Assembly (NCBI RefSeq): GCF_900117415.1
Contig: NZ_FPEI01000002.1
Span: forward strand, 186,001-250,000
Direction: 5' to 3'
Length of the DNA: 64,000 nucleotides
Source: Hyphomicrobium sp. CS1BSMeth3
GTDB lineage: Bacteria > Pseudomonadota > Alphaproteobacteria > Rhizobiales > Hyphomicrobiaceae
Part shown: positions 16,867 through 25,927 of the stretch, piece after piece
Position numbering within the stretch: the first letter of the stretch is position 1
Layout: each line of letters begins with the position of its first letter
Made by a program: the position numbers and the translations under genes
Notes under the pieces: generated by a model
What the model was told of the DNA's origin: nothing
Database searches by the model: none
Seen by the model: the letters and a program-made list of their open reading frames with translations, nothing else

Positions 16867-18615
16867 ATGAGCAGCCCTACGCCGAACTCGACGCGCCGCA
16901 TGACAGGGGGCCAGGCCCTTGCGGAGATGCTCAAGCTCTCCGGCATCGGGCCGATGTTCGGCATGGGCGGCTTTCAGCTCCTTCCCTTCTACGAGGCCTG
17001 CCGCGCGCTCGGCCTCCGGCACGCGCTGATCAACGACGAGCGCGCCGGCGCTTTCGCGGCCGACGCCTACGCGAAGGTCACGAACCGCCCCGGCGTGTGC
17101 GATGGCACGCTCGGTCCGGGCGCGACGAACCTCGTCACCGGCCTCATCGAGAGCCTCAATGCCGGCCTGCCCATGATCGTCATCACGGGCGACGCAAACC
17201 GCGAGCACGCGACGAAGAACATGACGCAGGAGGCGCGCCAGCTCGAGATCTTGCGCCCGGCCGTAAAAGAGGTCATCCGCGTCGAGGTGATCAAGCGCCT
17301 GCCCGAGCACGTGCGCCGCGCTTTTGCGGTGGCGACGAGCGGGCGGCCGGGCCCCGTGCTCATCAACGTGCCGGAGGATGTCGCGCACGCCGAGCATGAT
17401 TTCGACGCGAGCGACTTCTGGGTGGACGAGACGACGCTGAAGGCCCAGGCGCGGCGCACGCGCCCCGATGGCGCGGAAGTGGAGAAGGCCGCAGCCATGC
17501 TCGCGCGCGCCGAGCGGCCGTTGATCCTGGCCGGCGGCGGCGTGCACATCTCGGAAGCCTATGCGGCACTGCAGAGCTTTTCAGAGACGTACGGCATTCC
17601 CGTCGCGCACACGATGTCCGGCAAGGGCGCGATCGCGTGCACGCATCCGAACTCCGCTGGTCTCTTCGGCCGCTATGATCGCATTGCCAACGAGCTGATC
17701 GCGGCATCGGACTGCCTGCTCGTCGTCGGCTGCAAGCTCGGCGAGATCGCGACCAAACGCTTCGCACTCATCCCGCCGGGCAAGCCGATCATCCATGTGG
17801 AGATCAACCCCGAGGAGATCGGCCGCACGACGCGCACGTCGGTGGCGCTCGCGGGTGATGCGCGGCTCACGCTGCTCGATCTCGCCGCCGCGCTCGGCGC
17901 GGGGACGACTGTCGCCGCGAGGCGCGCTGCCTACCTCGCCGAGTTGCCGAAGCGCATGGCCGAATGGCGCCGCGGTGCTGCCGACCGTCTCGAATCCAAG
18001 GAAGTGCCGATCAACGTCGGCCGCCTCATGCACGAGATCAACGGCATCATTCCTGCAGACGGCATTCTCGTCGCGGACGGCGGCTTTGCCGGTCACTGGG
18101 GCGGGCTCATGTTCGACACCAAGGCTGCCGGCCGCCACTTCCTGCCCGACCGCGGCTTTGCCTCGATCGGCTATGGCGTGCCGGGCGGCATCGGCGCGCA
18201 GATTGGCGCGGGGCCGAAGCGCCGCGTGATCGCGCTCACGGGCGACGGCGGCTTCAACATGAGCCTGGGCGAACTTGAGACGGCGCGGCGCCTCGGTGCG
18301 AGCTTCGTCGCGGTCGTCTTCAACAATGCTGCATCAGGCTATGTGAAAGCGCTGCAGCACGCCGTTTACGGGCCGGGCAACTATCAGTCCTCTGACCTCG
18401 TCGAGATGGACTATGCCGCGATCGCGCGCGGCTTCGGCTGCCACGGCATCCGCGTCACCGATCCCGAGAAGCTCTCGGCCGCAATCCGCGAGGGCCTCGA
18501 GAACACATCGACACCGACCGTGCTCGACTGCATCGTCACGCGCGATCCTGCGCGCATGCTGCCCGCCGCCGACAACCGCACGCTCAAGGTTCAGAAGGGC
18601 GATCGACCCGTGTGA
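16867..18615 (+). CDS. Thiamine diphosphate enzyme, acetolactate-synthase-like
   Basis: 582 aa three-domain ThDP enzyme. The N-terminal PYR domain has the activating Glu in LINDERAGAFAADAYAK and the usual DGTLGPGATNLVTGL. A middle Rossmann-like domain follows (PLILAGGGVHISEAY). The C-terminal PP domain carries the ThDP/Mg motif from GDGGFNMSLGELETA to VVFNN. Length is normal for the acetolactate synthase/oxalyl-CoA decarboxylase superfamily. It has no IlvN partner, and its neighbour is the duplicated unknown protein, so biosynthetic AHAS is unlikely; a catabolic 2-keto acid lyase or decarboxylase is more likely. The stop codon overlaps the next start. Confidence 0.9.
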   Translation: MSSPTPNSTRRMTGGQALAEMLKLSGIGPMFGMGGFQLLPFYEACRALGLRHALINDERAGAFAADAYAKVTNRPGVCDGTLGPGATNLVTGLIESLNAGLPMIVITGDANREHATKNMTQEARQLEILRPAVKEVIRVEVIKRLPEHVRRAFAVATSGRPGPVLINVPEDVAHAEHDFDASDFWVDETTLKAQARRTRPDGAEVEKAAAMLARAERPLILAGGGVHISEAYAALQSFSETYGIPVAHTMSGKGAIACTHPNSAGLFGRYDRIANELIAASDCLLVVGCKLGEIATKRFALIPPGKPIIHVEINPEEIGRTTRTSVALAGDARLTLLDLAAALGAGTTVAARRAAYLAELPKRMAEWRRGAADRLESKEVPINVGRLMHEINGIIPADGILVADGGFAGHWGGLMFDTKAAGRHFLPDRGFASIGYGVPGGIGAQIGAGPKRRVIALTGDGGFNMSLGELETARRLGASFVAVVFNNAASGYVKALQHAVYGPGNYQSSDLVEMDYAAIARGFGCHGIRVTDPEKLSAAIREGLENTSTPTVLDCIVTRDPARMLPAADNRTLKVQKGDRPV

Positions 18616-19187
18616 TGACGCACCGAACGCCGCCGTCGGCCAGGACAAGCGCGTTCTTCGCGAGCCTGGTCGTCTGCCTCACGGCGAGCTGGCCGCAGGT
18701 CGGCGCGGCGCAGAACCCTGGCAGTGGCGTCTGCTTCACAAGTCACGGGGAGCACATCGGAAGGATCGCGGATACTTTCGTCATCCACGCGAAGCCCGCC
18801 GGCAGCACCAGCCAGTGGGAGCCGTGGGACCGGCAATTCTGGGCGCGCGCAGAGCGCCTCATCGCGGAAGTGAACCAGAGAGCCAAGACCGCCGGCACCG
18901 AGCCGATGATCCAGTACGACCTCTACGCAGCGTCCTCGCGAGCCACACTGCGTCGGAGCGGATCGATCCACGCAACGGGTGTGCTCTGTACGCGCAGCCA
19001 GCGGCGTGCCTGCCGGAGCAGGAGCTATTCGGCGCAGTCCTCAGTAACGCCGGAGCGGCTTGCTGAGATCGTCGTCGAGAATACGCTGCGCCAGCGCCCC
19101 GATCTTCCGCAGTGCCAGCTCAGGTCCCCTGGCAATCGATCGCCTCTGACGCCAGGCCGCAGATTTCACAACGCGGGATCTTCGTGA
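18615..19187 (+). CDS. Putative secreted protein, unknown
   Basis: 190 aa from an ATG that overlaps the upstream stop codon (TGATG), so translation is probably coupled to the ThDP enzyme. An N-terminal signal sequence (SAFFASLVVCLTASWPQVG, then AAQ) suggests export. The mature part includes CFTSHGEHIGRIADTFVIHA and a predicted helix WARAERLIAEVNQRAKT. The last 70 residues are unusually rich in Arg and Ser and look less protein-like, so a frameshift or a chance extension is possible. No family recognised. Convergent with the following large gene, leaving 9 bp. Confidence 0.5.
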   Translation: MTHRTPPSARTSAFFASLVVCLTASWPQVGAAQNPGSGVCFTSHGEHIGRIADTFVIHAKPAGSTSQWEPWDRQFWARAERLIAEVNQRAKTAGTEPMIQYDLYAASSRATLRRSGSIHATGVLCTRSQRRACRSRSYSAQSSVTPERLAEIVVENTLRQRPDLPQCQLRSPGNRSPLTPGRRFHNAGSS

Positions 19188-19196
19188 GCGCCGGCC

Positions 19197-22100
19197 TCAG
19201 GCCAACCGCCCGGCAGCGTGGGCGAGGAAGAGGTACACGCGCCCGCCATCCGACACGACATAGGACTGCGTAAGACGGCCGCTCGCATCCTGCTGGTCGG
19301 CCTCGCGCAGCACGTGCTCGAAGTCCATGAGATAGCGGTCGACCGTGGCCTTGAAGGGTCCCTCGCTGCGATAGCGGCGCTGCACGTCGTCGAAGATCGT
19401 GCGCCCTTCGTTGGAGTAGATGCTGCGGACCATGATGCCGCGCTGGCCCGTGCGGAAGCGCGACCAGATCGCCGCTGCCGTCGTCGCATCGAGCGAGCGC
19501 GCGATGCCCGGCACGTTGATGCCCGGATCGGGCGGCGCCGACTGCGTGGCGGCGGATGCACGACCGGCTTCCTCCTCCGAAGCGCGAGCCAGAAGATCGC
19601 CGAGCTTCCAGCCCTCGCGCCCGGCTCCCGCCGCAGCACGCGCCTGGGCTTCGGCTGCCGCGGCCTGGCGCGAGGCCTGCTGATGACTCTGGCCGACAGC
19701 CGCGTGCGCACCGCTCTGAGAGCCCGAGGGAGGCGGCAACTGGGCGGGCGGGGAAATATCCCGGCGCGCACTCTCGCGAATGGTCAGGCTCGAGAGCTGC
19801 TGGAGTGCCCGGAGCTGCTCCTGGAGCACGCGCTTCATGCCATCGGTGCTCGTACGCGTCGTGTCGGGCAGGCGCTCGAGCTGGTCGCGCAGGCGCGCCT
19901 GCTCGGCCTCGAGCTCGGCAAGCGCAGTGCGGGCACGCACGCGCATTTCCTCCGAGGTCGCGTTAAAGCGGCTCGAGAGCGTCCCGATATGCTCGTTGAC
20001 CTCGCGCGAGACGTTCGAGAACTTCGCACGAAGCTCATCGAGCGCGCGGTCGGTCTCGCTGCCCGCGGTCGTGCGGAGGCGATCCATCTCGGTGAGTGCA
20101 AGGCGCGCCTGCTCCTTGGCGCCGCGCGTGAGCTGCTCGCCGACCTGCTTCGCGCGTGTCTCCGCCTCGGCGAACGAGCCTTCGAGCTGTGTCGAGTAGC
20201 CGCGCATGACGCGATCGATGTCGCCCGTCTTGCCGGCAAGCTGCTCGAGCGTATTCGAGAGATCGTCCTGCCGCGCCTGGAGCGTGCGGTCGATGCGCGT
20301 GTTGGCGGACTCGAGCGCCTGGGCCGCGGTCATGATGACCTTGCCCTGCGTCTCGAAACGGCCGGTGACGCTGTTGATCTGCGTGAGCAGGCCTTCGGAG
20401 ACATGCTTCAGCATGTCGGCCTGATTGGCGAGGCCCTCGATGGCCGCCATGGACTGGCGGGTCACAGCCTCGCTCGCCCGGCGCACGGCCTGCACGCCTT
20501 CGAGCACCTGGCCGTCGAAAGCCTCGGCCTGGTTGCCGAGCACATTGCCGATCTGCGCGGCGTGGCCTTCCAGCGCTTCGGTGAGGGCGAGCGCTTTGTC
20601 GGCAACGGCGCCGTCGATGGCGAGCGTCGAGCGTAGAATGCTCTCGTCGAAGAGCTTGAGGCGGTCGGCAAAGGCGTCGTCGAGCACCTTCGTGCGTTCG
20701 ATGAGCTGGCGATCGATCGCCTCCTGGCGGCTCGCCATGGTCGCTTCGAGCGCGCCGGCGAACTGCTCGAACACGGCCTGCAGGTTCTCGGTGCGGACAG
20801 CAATGCCCTCGTCGATCTTCTGGGCACGCTCGTCGAAGGTGATCGTGAGCCGCTCGGCATGACCGTCGAGTGCGGTCTCGATGCGCTTCGAGCTGTCGGC
20901 CATCTCGACCGACATCTTCTCGAAGGATAGGCGCAGGTTCTCGGTGCGCTGCTCGAGCGCCACGGCGAGCGTCGTCGTGAAGTCCTCGAAGACATGCTCG
21001 ATCTTGGCCGTCTGGCTGCCGAGCTTGTTCGAGACGCTTTCGGCAGTCGACGCGAGCGAGGTCTCGAGCGCGACGAGGTTCTGCCCCGCCCCCTCGATGA
21101 AGCCCGCGAGCTTCTGCTGCTGCTGGCCGAGCTTGTCGACGAGCGAGGGGATCTCGGTGCCGATCTCCTTGAGCGCCCGGTTCACACGCTCGCTGGTCTG
21201 GAGGAGCGCCGTACGCTCGCCGGAGAGCTCGCCGAGCAGGCCACGGATGCGGTGCTCGTTCTCGCTGTAGGCGCGCTCCAGCGCGGCGACCTCGCTGTGC
21301 ACAAGCGCCTCGAGCTCGCCGGCGCGGCCGAGCGCGCGCGAGACCGCCTCGTTCATGAACGAGACCTGGCGGCGCACGGCCTGGCCGACCGAGGCGATCT
21401 GCTGCTCGGCCATGCGGTCCGGCTCGGCGAGGCGGATCGCCACCTCGGTCATGGCCGAGGACATGAGGCGCAATTCCTGGGCGCGCCAGATGAGGAGCGC
21501 AAGGAACCAGAAGAGCGCGATCGGAATGAGGATCGTGGCGGCGAGCGTGATCGCGGTCGGCCGCGAGAGCATCTCCATGAAGGTCGGCGCGCGCGCGAGC
21601 TCCGGCGCCAGCATCGCCCAGCCGAGCAGGAGGCCGAGCACGGCCCACACGCCGCTGGCGATCGCCGCGACCGTCATCGGCCGCTGCGAGGGCTTCTGCT
21701 GAAGGGCGTAGATCAGGCCGCCGATCGACGGCACATCGTCATTGGCTGCGATCGTCGTGCGCGAGGGGCCAGCCGCGCGCCGGCGCCCATTGCGTGCCGA
21801 GCTTCCGTTTCCAGAGCTGCGTGCGCTTTCGCCTGCAGGCTCGGCCGGCGTTGCTGGCGGGGCCTTCGGCGGCGCATCGGTCTTAGGTGCAGGATCAAGT
21901 TTGGCCGCAGCCGCGCCCAAGGGCGGTGGTCCACCGCTCGCCACGACCTTGGGGCCTGGCTTAGCAGCAGACGTCGGCGGTGCGGCTGGCGACGCACTGT
22001 TCGGCGCTGCCCCCGAGATGATGCGGGGAGGCGCGGGCGGACTGGCGGCTGCCGCGGCGGATGACTTATCGGCCTGGGATGGCGCGGGAATGGCCGGCGG

Positions 22101-22256
22101 CGGCGCAGCAGGCGCGGCCGCTGACTTCGGCAGCGGCGGCGGTGCGACCCGGGCCCCCGTCGGACCCGAGGTTCCAGTCATTTCGACGCGCAGTGGGGGC
22201 GGCTGGTCGGCAGCAGGAGACGTCTCGTCCTTCTTAGGACCCTGACTCATCAGCAT
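19197..22256 (-). CDS. Giant membrane-anchored coiled-coil protein (growth-pole-ring-like)
   Basis: 1019 aa. The first 180 residues are Pro/Ala-rich and disordered, with a short basic patch NGRRR. Two membrane helices follow (VAAIASGVWAVLGLLLGWAM and AITLAATILIPIALFWFLAL). About 550 residues of continuous heptad-like coiled coil come next with apolipoprotein-like repeats (RTENLRLSFEKM, RTENLQAVFEQF). A Gln/Ala linker and a compact C-terminal domain ending SDGGRVYLFLAHAAGRLA complete it. Large proteins of this build organise the growing pole in Rhizobiales (GPR/RgsE); this one is shorter and the assignment is by architecture. The start at 22256 or 22250 is uncertain. Confidence 0.85.
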   Translation of the reverse strand: MLMSQGPKKDETSPAADQPPPLRVEMTGTSGPTGARVAPPPLPKSAAAPAAPPPAIPAPSQADKSSAAAAASPPAPPRIISGAAPNSASPAAPPTSAAKPGPKVVASGGPPPLGAAAAKLDPAPKTDAPPKAPPATPAEPAGESARSSGNGSSARNGRRRAAGPSRTTIAANDDVPSIGGLIYALQQKPSQRPMTVAAIASGVWAVLGLLLGWAMLAPELARAPTFMEMLSRPTAITLAATILIPIALFWFLALLIWRAQELRLMSSAMTEVAIRLAEPDRMAEQQIASVGQAVRRQVSFMNEAVSRALGRAGELEALVHSEVAALERAYSENEHRIRGLLGELSGERTALLQTSERVNRALKEIGTEIPSLVDKLGQQQQKLAGFIEGAGQNLVALETSLASTAESVSNKLGSQTAKIEHVFEDFTTTLAVALEQRTENLRLSFEKMSVEMADSSKRIETALDGHAERLTITFDERAQKIDEGIAVRTENLQAVFEQFAGALEATMASRQEAIDRQLIERTKVLDDAFADRLKLFDESILRSTLAIDGAVADKALALTEALEGHAAQIGNVLGNQAEAFDGQVLEGVQAVRRASEAVTRQSMAAIEGLANQADMLKHVSEGLLTQINSVTGRFETQGKVIMTAAQALESANTRIDRTLQARQDDLSNTLEQLAGKTGDIDRVMRGYSTQLEGSFAEAETRAKQVGEQLTRGAKEQARLALTEMDRLRTTAGSETDRALDELRAKFSNVSREVNEHIGTLSSRFNATSEEMRVRARTALAELEAEQARLRDQLERLPDTTRTSTDGMKRVLQEQLRALQQLSSLTIRESARRDISPPAQLPPPSGSQSGAHAAVGQSHQQASRQAAAAEAQARAAAGAGREGWKLGDLLARASEEEAGRASAATQSAPPDPGINVPGIARSLDATTAAAIWSRFRTGQRGIMVRSIYSNEGRTIFDDVQRRYRSEGPFKATVDRYLMDFEHVLREADQQDASGRLTQSYVVSDGGRVYLFLAHAAGRLA

Positions 22257-22671
22257 GTCACGCTGCAGCCACAGTTGCCTGTAAGCCGCAGCCCCCCTTC
22301 AAAGCGATATTTACCCAAACTTTTTAGCTTATTGCCGGCCTAACGCCCAGCTCGAATCAAATCTCTTCCACGCGATTCGACCAGAAATTTGCGGCCGGTC
22401 CCGCGCCAAGTACCCCGCCGGGTTCCCCGATTCGATTGGCGCTGACCCCGAATGAGCGTCGCAGTTCAATGGGGCTGCTTTGCGGCGCAGCAGGCGGCTC
22501 TTCATCGGTAGACGGCATTTGGCGAGCATTTGCGGCCCGCCGGTTACCGTAGTTTAGGGCCTTTCATCCATATTTCCTTCATATCCGGGTGCTCCGGCAC
22601 CGGCGCTCCGCGCCGAGGCCGCCCCGGAAGGCCAGTGCCGGCAGGGTCGCCGGCGACTGCAGGAGGTGGCA
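22257..22671. other. Intergenic region between divergent genes
   Basis: 415 bp between the coiled-coil protein gene and the Hpt gene. The first 80 bp contain an AT-richer stretch (around 22300-22340, AAACTTTTTAGC) that could hold promoter elements for either direction. No tRNA, repeat or convincing ORF was found. The AGGAGG at 22661-22666 belongs to the Hpt gene. Confidence 0.5.
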
Positions 22672-23151
22672 ATGGCGACGCAGACGCAAGAGAGGCTCGC
22701 GCGGGGACGTTCCGGCCTGCGGCGCTCGCGCGACGTGGAGCGCCGCCAGGACACGCCGATCGACTGGGCGCACCTTTCGCGCTTCACGCTCAACGACAGG
22801 GCGCTTGAGCAGGAAGTCCTCGGGCTATTCGCAGACGAGGCGCCGCGCTACCTGGCGCGGATGCAGGCCGCAGCCGACCGCAAGGACTGGATCGAGGCCG
22901 CTCATACCCTGAAGGGCTCGGCCCGGGCCGTCGGAGCGTGGGCCATCGCGGAATGTGCGCAGGCCGCCGAAGCCCTCCAGCTCAGTGCCCAGCGCCAGCT
23001 TGCCGGCGGCAACGCCGCCAGCGGCGACGTCCGTGCGGCGCACGGCGCCCGCCAGGCACTGGAGCGGCTCAGCGAAGCCGTCCATCGGACCCTGACGTAC
23101 ATCGAAGAGGTGCGCTCGACTGGTGGCGCGGCCGCGCAGCCGTCCGCATAA
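22672..23151 (+). CDS. Hpt-domain histidine phosphotransfer protein
   Basis: 159 aa. A central four-helix Hpt domain carries the phospho-accepting His in AHTLKGSARAVGAWAIAE, and the preceding helix FADEAPRYLARMQAAADRKD is typical. Such proteins shuttle phosphoryl groups between hybrid kinases and response regulators; in alphaproteobacteria ChpT- or HPt-like proteins feed CtrA-type circuits. No kinase or regulator gene is adjacent, so its partners are unknown. ATG 22672 lies 5 bp after a perfect AGGAGG and is preferred over the GTG at 22666. Confidence 0.88.
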   Translation: MATQTQERLARGRSGLRRSRDVERRQDTPIDWAHLSRFTLNDRALEQEVLGLFADEAPRYLARMQAAADRKDWIEAAHTLKGSARAVGAWAIAECAQAAEALQLSAQRQLAGGNAASGDVRAAHGARQALERLSEAVHRTLTYIEEVRSTGGAAAQPSA

Positions 23152-23359
23152 GGCCACGGCGTTGCCGTCACTTCACCGCGATTGTTGTTTTCAGTTGTGT
23201 AGAAAACTTTCACGCAGCTCTTGATTGCGCGCTTTGTGGCATGCAATCACGAATTGCATGGGCCTTTGTAGTCGCGTGCCCTCTGTGCCGGTCGGCCGCA
23301 ACGCATCTGCCTTTCGATGCGTTCCGCCATGTACCAAGGAGGCGAACATCGCTACGCTC

Positions 23360-23932
23360 ATGAATGTGTTCAGTCATGCCACGGGAGCGCTCAGGCTTCA
23401 TGTCCGTCGAGCATCGAGCTTTGCGACGCTCAAGGCCGATCTCAAGGCTGGCGCTCAGAGAGCTGCGCCGATGGTTTTCGACAAGGTCGCTCGCAGACTG
23501 GCCCAGCGATACTGGCGTTGGCGGCGGGCCCTGACGCTCGGCGTGCGTGGCATCGTGATCGACGATGACGGACGGATCCTGCTTGTACGCCACACGTATG
23601 TCGAGGGCTGGGCTCTGCCGGGAGGCGGCGTCGAGTTCGGCGAAACGCTCGAGGAAGCCCTCGCCCGAGAGCTCGACGAGGAAGGCGGCGTCACGATCGA
23701 CGGCACGCCCGAGCTGGTCGGCATCTACGACAATCGCGCGCTCTTTCCGGGAGATCACGTCGCGATCTATGTTATCCGCCAGTGGCACCGCAACCGCGTG
23801 CCGAAGCCGAACCTCGAAATTGCGGAGACCGGGTTCTTTCATCCCGATCATCTGCCGGAGAACGTCGCCCCGGCTGCTCGCCGGCGCATCGAAGAGATGC
23901 TCGGCCGGCGGAGCCCGCAAGCCGCGTGGTAG
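23360..23932 (+). CDS. NUDIX hydrolase
   Basis: About 190 aa hydrolase of a nucleoside-diphosphate-linked compound. The Nudix box is complete in the usual spacing, with GGGVEFGE starting the motif and RELDEEGGV ending it. A beta-strand block RGIVIDDDGRILLVRHTYVEGW precedes it. The N-terminal extension is basic (KVARRLAQRYWRWRRALTLG), as in several alphaproteobacterial Nudix proteins. The start is uncertain: AAGGAGG lies 17 bp before the ATG at 23360, and the frame stays open to 23225. Confidence 0.85.
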   Translation: MNVFSHATGALRLHVRRASSFATLKADLKAGAQRAAPMVFDKVARRLAQRYWRWRRALTLGVRGIVIDDDGRILLVRHTYVEGWALPGGGVEFGETLEEALARELDEEGGVTIDGTPELVGIYDNRALFPGDHVAIYVIRQWHRNRVPKPNLEIAETGFFHPDHLPENVAPAARRRIEEMLGRRSPQAAW

Positions 23933-24016
23933 ACGGCCGCACTTGCATATCTCGATAGGATGCAGCGGGCGCGTCCGCGCGCGCCCGAAGCCTTCAGCGC
24001 CCGGAGCTGGGTCCGA

Positions 24017-24298
24017 TCAGCGCTTGCCGCCGCGGAACTGCGGGCGACGCGGAGCGGAAGACGGCGCTGGCGCCCGCGTGTCCTTGTGACGGAAATTGAT
24101 GCGCCCCTTGGTGAGATCATAAGGCGTCATTTCGACCGTGACGCGATCCCCCGCGAGAATGCGGATGCGGTTCTTCTTCATTCGTCCCGAGGTGTAGGCG
24201 ATCACCTCATGCCCGTTTTCGAGCTGTACGCGGCAGCGCGCATCCGGCAGCACTTCGGCAACCACGCCCTCGAACTCGAGCACCTCTTCCTTCGCCAT
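24017..24298 (-). CDS. infA: Translation initiation factor IF-1 with C-terminal tail
   Basis: 93 aa S1/OB-fold factor that binds the ribosomal A site during initiation. The core ([19 protein letters not shown] through [20 protein letters not shown]) is typical and about 72 residues long. It is followed by about 20 residues rich in Pro, Arg and Gly ending [10 protein letters not shown]. Such extended IF-1 proteins occur in Bradyrhizobium-like bacteria, usually beside a second standard infA elsewhere. ATG 24298 is preceded by GGAAGGA; the longer upstream frame is not credible. Downstream of cspA on the same strand but behind its terminator. Confidence 0.95.
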   Translation of the reverse strand: MAKEEVLEFEGVVAEVLPDARCRVQLENGHEVIAYTSGRMKKNRIRILAGDRVTVEMTPYDLTKGRINFRHKDTRAPAPSSAPRRPQFRGGKR

Positions 24299-24383
24299 TC
24301 GGTATTCCTTCCATCCGGCCTCACCCCAGCGGGAGATACTCCCGCAGCGGCACGGCTCCAAGCGCCATTTCCGAGGCCCAAGC

Positions 24384-24409
24384 AAAAAGGGGCGGGCCGA
24401 GCCCGCCCC
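24384..24409 (-). terminator. Rho-independent terminator of cspA
   Basis: On the minus strand a 9-bp GC stem (GGGGCGGGC/GCCCGCCCC) with a 3-nt loop is followed directly by TTTTT. It lies 24 bp past the cspA stop. This is the clearest intrinsic terminator in the window. A further palindrome CCCCTCGAGGGG sits just upstream at 24414-24425. Confidence 0.85.
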
Positions 24410-24432
24410 CAAACCCCTCGAGGGGGTATTCT

Positions 24433-24639
24433 TCAGTCGACTCGCAGGTTGACGGCAGACGACTTACCGTTGCGGCCGCGCTCGATCTCGTAGGAAATCT
24501 TCTGGCCTTCGCGAAGATTGCTGAGACCCGCACGCTCGACGGCTGAGATGTGCACGAACACGTCGTTCCCACCCTCGTCGGGCTGGATGAAACCATAGCC
24601 CTTCTGAGAGTTGAACCATTTGACGGTGCCGGTAGCCAT
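24433..24639 (-). CDS. cspA: Cold-shock protein (CspA family)
   Basis: 68 aa single-stranded nucleic-acid-binding OB fold and RNA chaperone. RNP1 (KGYGFIQPD) and RNP2 ([10 protein letters not shown]) are both present. ATG 24639 follows TTGGAGAA. About 270 bp separate the start from prs, room for the long structured leader usual in cold-shock mRNAs, though no specific element was identified. A strong terminator follows. Confidence 0.96.
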   Translation of the reverse strand: MATGTVKWFNSQKGYGFIQPDEGGNDVFVHISAVERAGLSNLREGQKISYEIERGRNGKSSAVNLRVD

Positions 24640-24910
24640 TCGTAGTTCTCCAAGGATGACTTGAGCCGCGAGCGGAATTGCCGCGGCCATCAAAGCACGC
24701 ATTGGAGTGTTAACCGATCTCAGCGCGGGAAAACGCTGCCGTGTAGAAAGCACCAAAGCGAGTTCGACGCGCTGTATATGCGCTTTTTCTGCCAATTAGG
24801 CAAGATGCCGCGTTAGTGAGCAGCGCAAAAGCAGGTGATTAGACAACTCGCGCGCCGACGCCCTACCGTCGACCCGTTATTGCCTTCCCGCAGCAACTCT
24901 GTCTTAGACC

Positions 24911-25891
24911 TCAATAAAAGAGGCTCGACACGCTTTCTTCACGGGCCGTCCTACCGATCGCCTCAGCCAGCAGCGGCGCAAGCGACAGCACCCGCATATT
25001 GGACGCCGCCTTCACCGCTTCGGTCGGCTGGATCGTATCGGTGATCACCAACGACCTGATCCGTGAATTGGTGATCTTCGATACCGCACCGCCGGACAAA
25101 ACGCCATGCGTCAGATAGGCCACAACCTCGAGTGCGCCGGCTTCGAGAAGTGCATTGGCGGCATTGATGAGCGTGCCGCCCGAATCGACGATGTCATCGA
25201 CGAGCAGGCAACACTTGCCCCGCACATCACCGATGACGTTCATGACCTCGGACTCGCCGGGCCGCTCGCGCCGCTTGTCGCAGATCGCGATCGGCACGTT
25301 GATCCGCTTCGCCAAGGCGCGCGCGCGCACCACGCCGCCGACGTCCGGCGACACGACCATCAGCTTCGAGACGTCGTGACGCTCGAGGATGTCGCGCGTC
25401 ATGACCGGCGCGGCGAACAGGTTGTCCGTCGGAATGTCGAAGAAGCCCTGGATCTGTCCGGCGTGGAGATCGACCGTCATGACGCGGTCGACACCCGCGC
25501 GCTCGATCAGGTTGGCGACGAGCTTCGCCGAGATCGGCGTGCGCGGGCCGGGCCTGCGATCCTGCCGCGCATAGCCGAAATAGGGCATTACCGCCGTGAT
25601 CCGCCGTGCCATCGAGCGCTTCAGCGCATCGACCAGGATCAACAGCTCCATGAGATTGTCGTTCGCGGGAAACGACGTCGATTGGATGACGTAGACGTCC
25701 TCGCCGCGCATGTTCTCCTGAATCTCGACGAACACCTCCATGTCCGCGAAGCGCCTCACGACGCCACGGGCGAGCGGTACCTTGAGAATGGAAGCGATCG
25801 ATTCAGCGAGAGGGTGGTTCGAATTGCCGGCAACGAGCTTGATCCGCGGCGGTTCATGACCGCCGGCGTTCTGGCGCGCGTCGAGGGGCAT
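24911..25891 (-). CDS. prs: Ribose-phosphate pyrophosphokinase
   Basis: 326 aa enzyme making PRPP from ribose 5-phosphate and ATP for nucleotides, His and Trp. Recognisable blocks: [19 protein letters not shown] near the N terminus, the flexible-loop region [10 protein letters not shown], the divalent-cation site [15 protein letters not shown], and the PRPP-binding loop [17 protein letters not shown]. Length is normal. The upstream region carries copy 1 of the double-hairpin repeat. Confidence 0.97.
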   Translation of the reverse strand: MPLDARQNAGGHEPPRIKLVAGNSNHPLAESIASILKVPLARGVVRRFADMEVFVEIQENMRGEDVYVIQSTSFPANDNLMELLILVDALKRSMARRITAVMPYFGYARQDRRPGPRTPISAKLVANLIERAGVDRVMTVDLHAGQIQGFFDIPTDNLFAAPVMTRDILERHDVSKLMVVSPDVGGVVRARALAKRINVPIAICDKRRERPGESEVMNVIGDVRGKCCLLVDDIVDSGGTLINAANALLEAGALEVVAYLTHGVLSGGAVSKITNSRIRSLVITDTIQPTEAVKAASNMRVLSLAPLLAEAIGRTAREESVSSLFY

Positions 25892-25927
25892 GGCCCGATG
25901 CTCCTTGCTGGCTGCTGCAACGGGCTT

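Noticed and set aside
16867-18615. Biosynthetic acetohydroxyacid synthase large subunit (ilvB).
   Set aside because: No ilvN follows, the neighbour is an unknown duplicated protein, and only superfamily motifs are seen.
20035-21648. A 537-codon frame on the same strand as the coiled-coil gene, in another phase.
   Set aside because: It is an Arg-rich out-of-phase reading of the 1019-aa gene, which has a consistent architecture.
24414-24425. CCCCTCGAGGGG as a regulatory palindrome.
   Set aside because: It is directly in front of the cspA terminator, with no spacer, and is more simply part of that GC-rich end.
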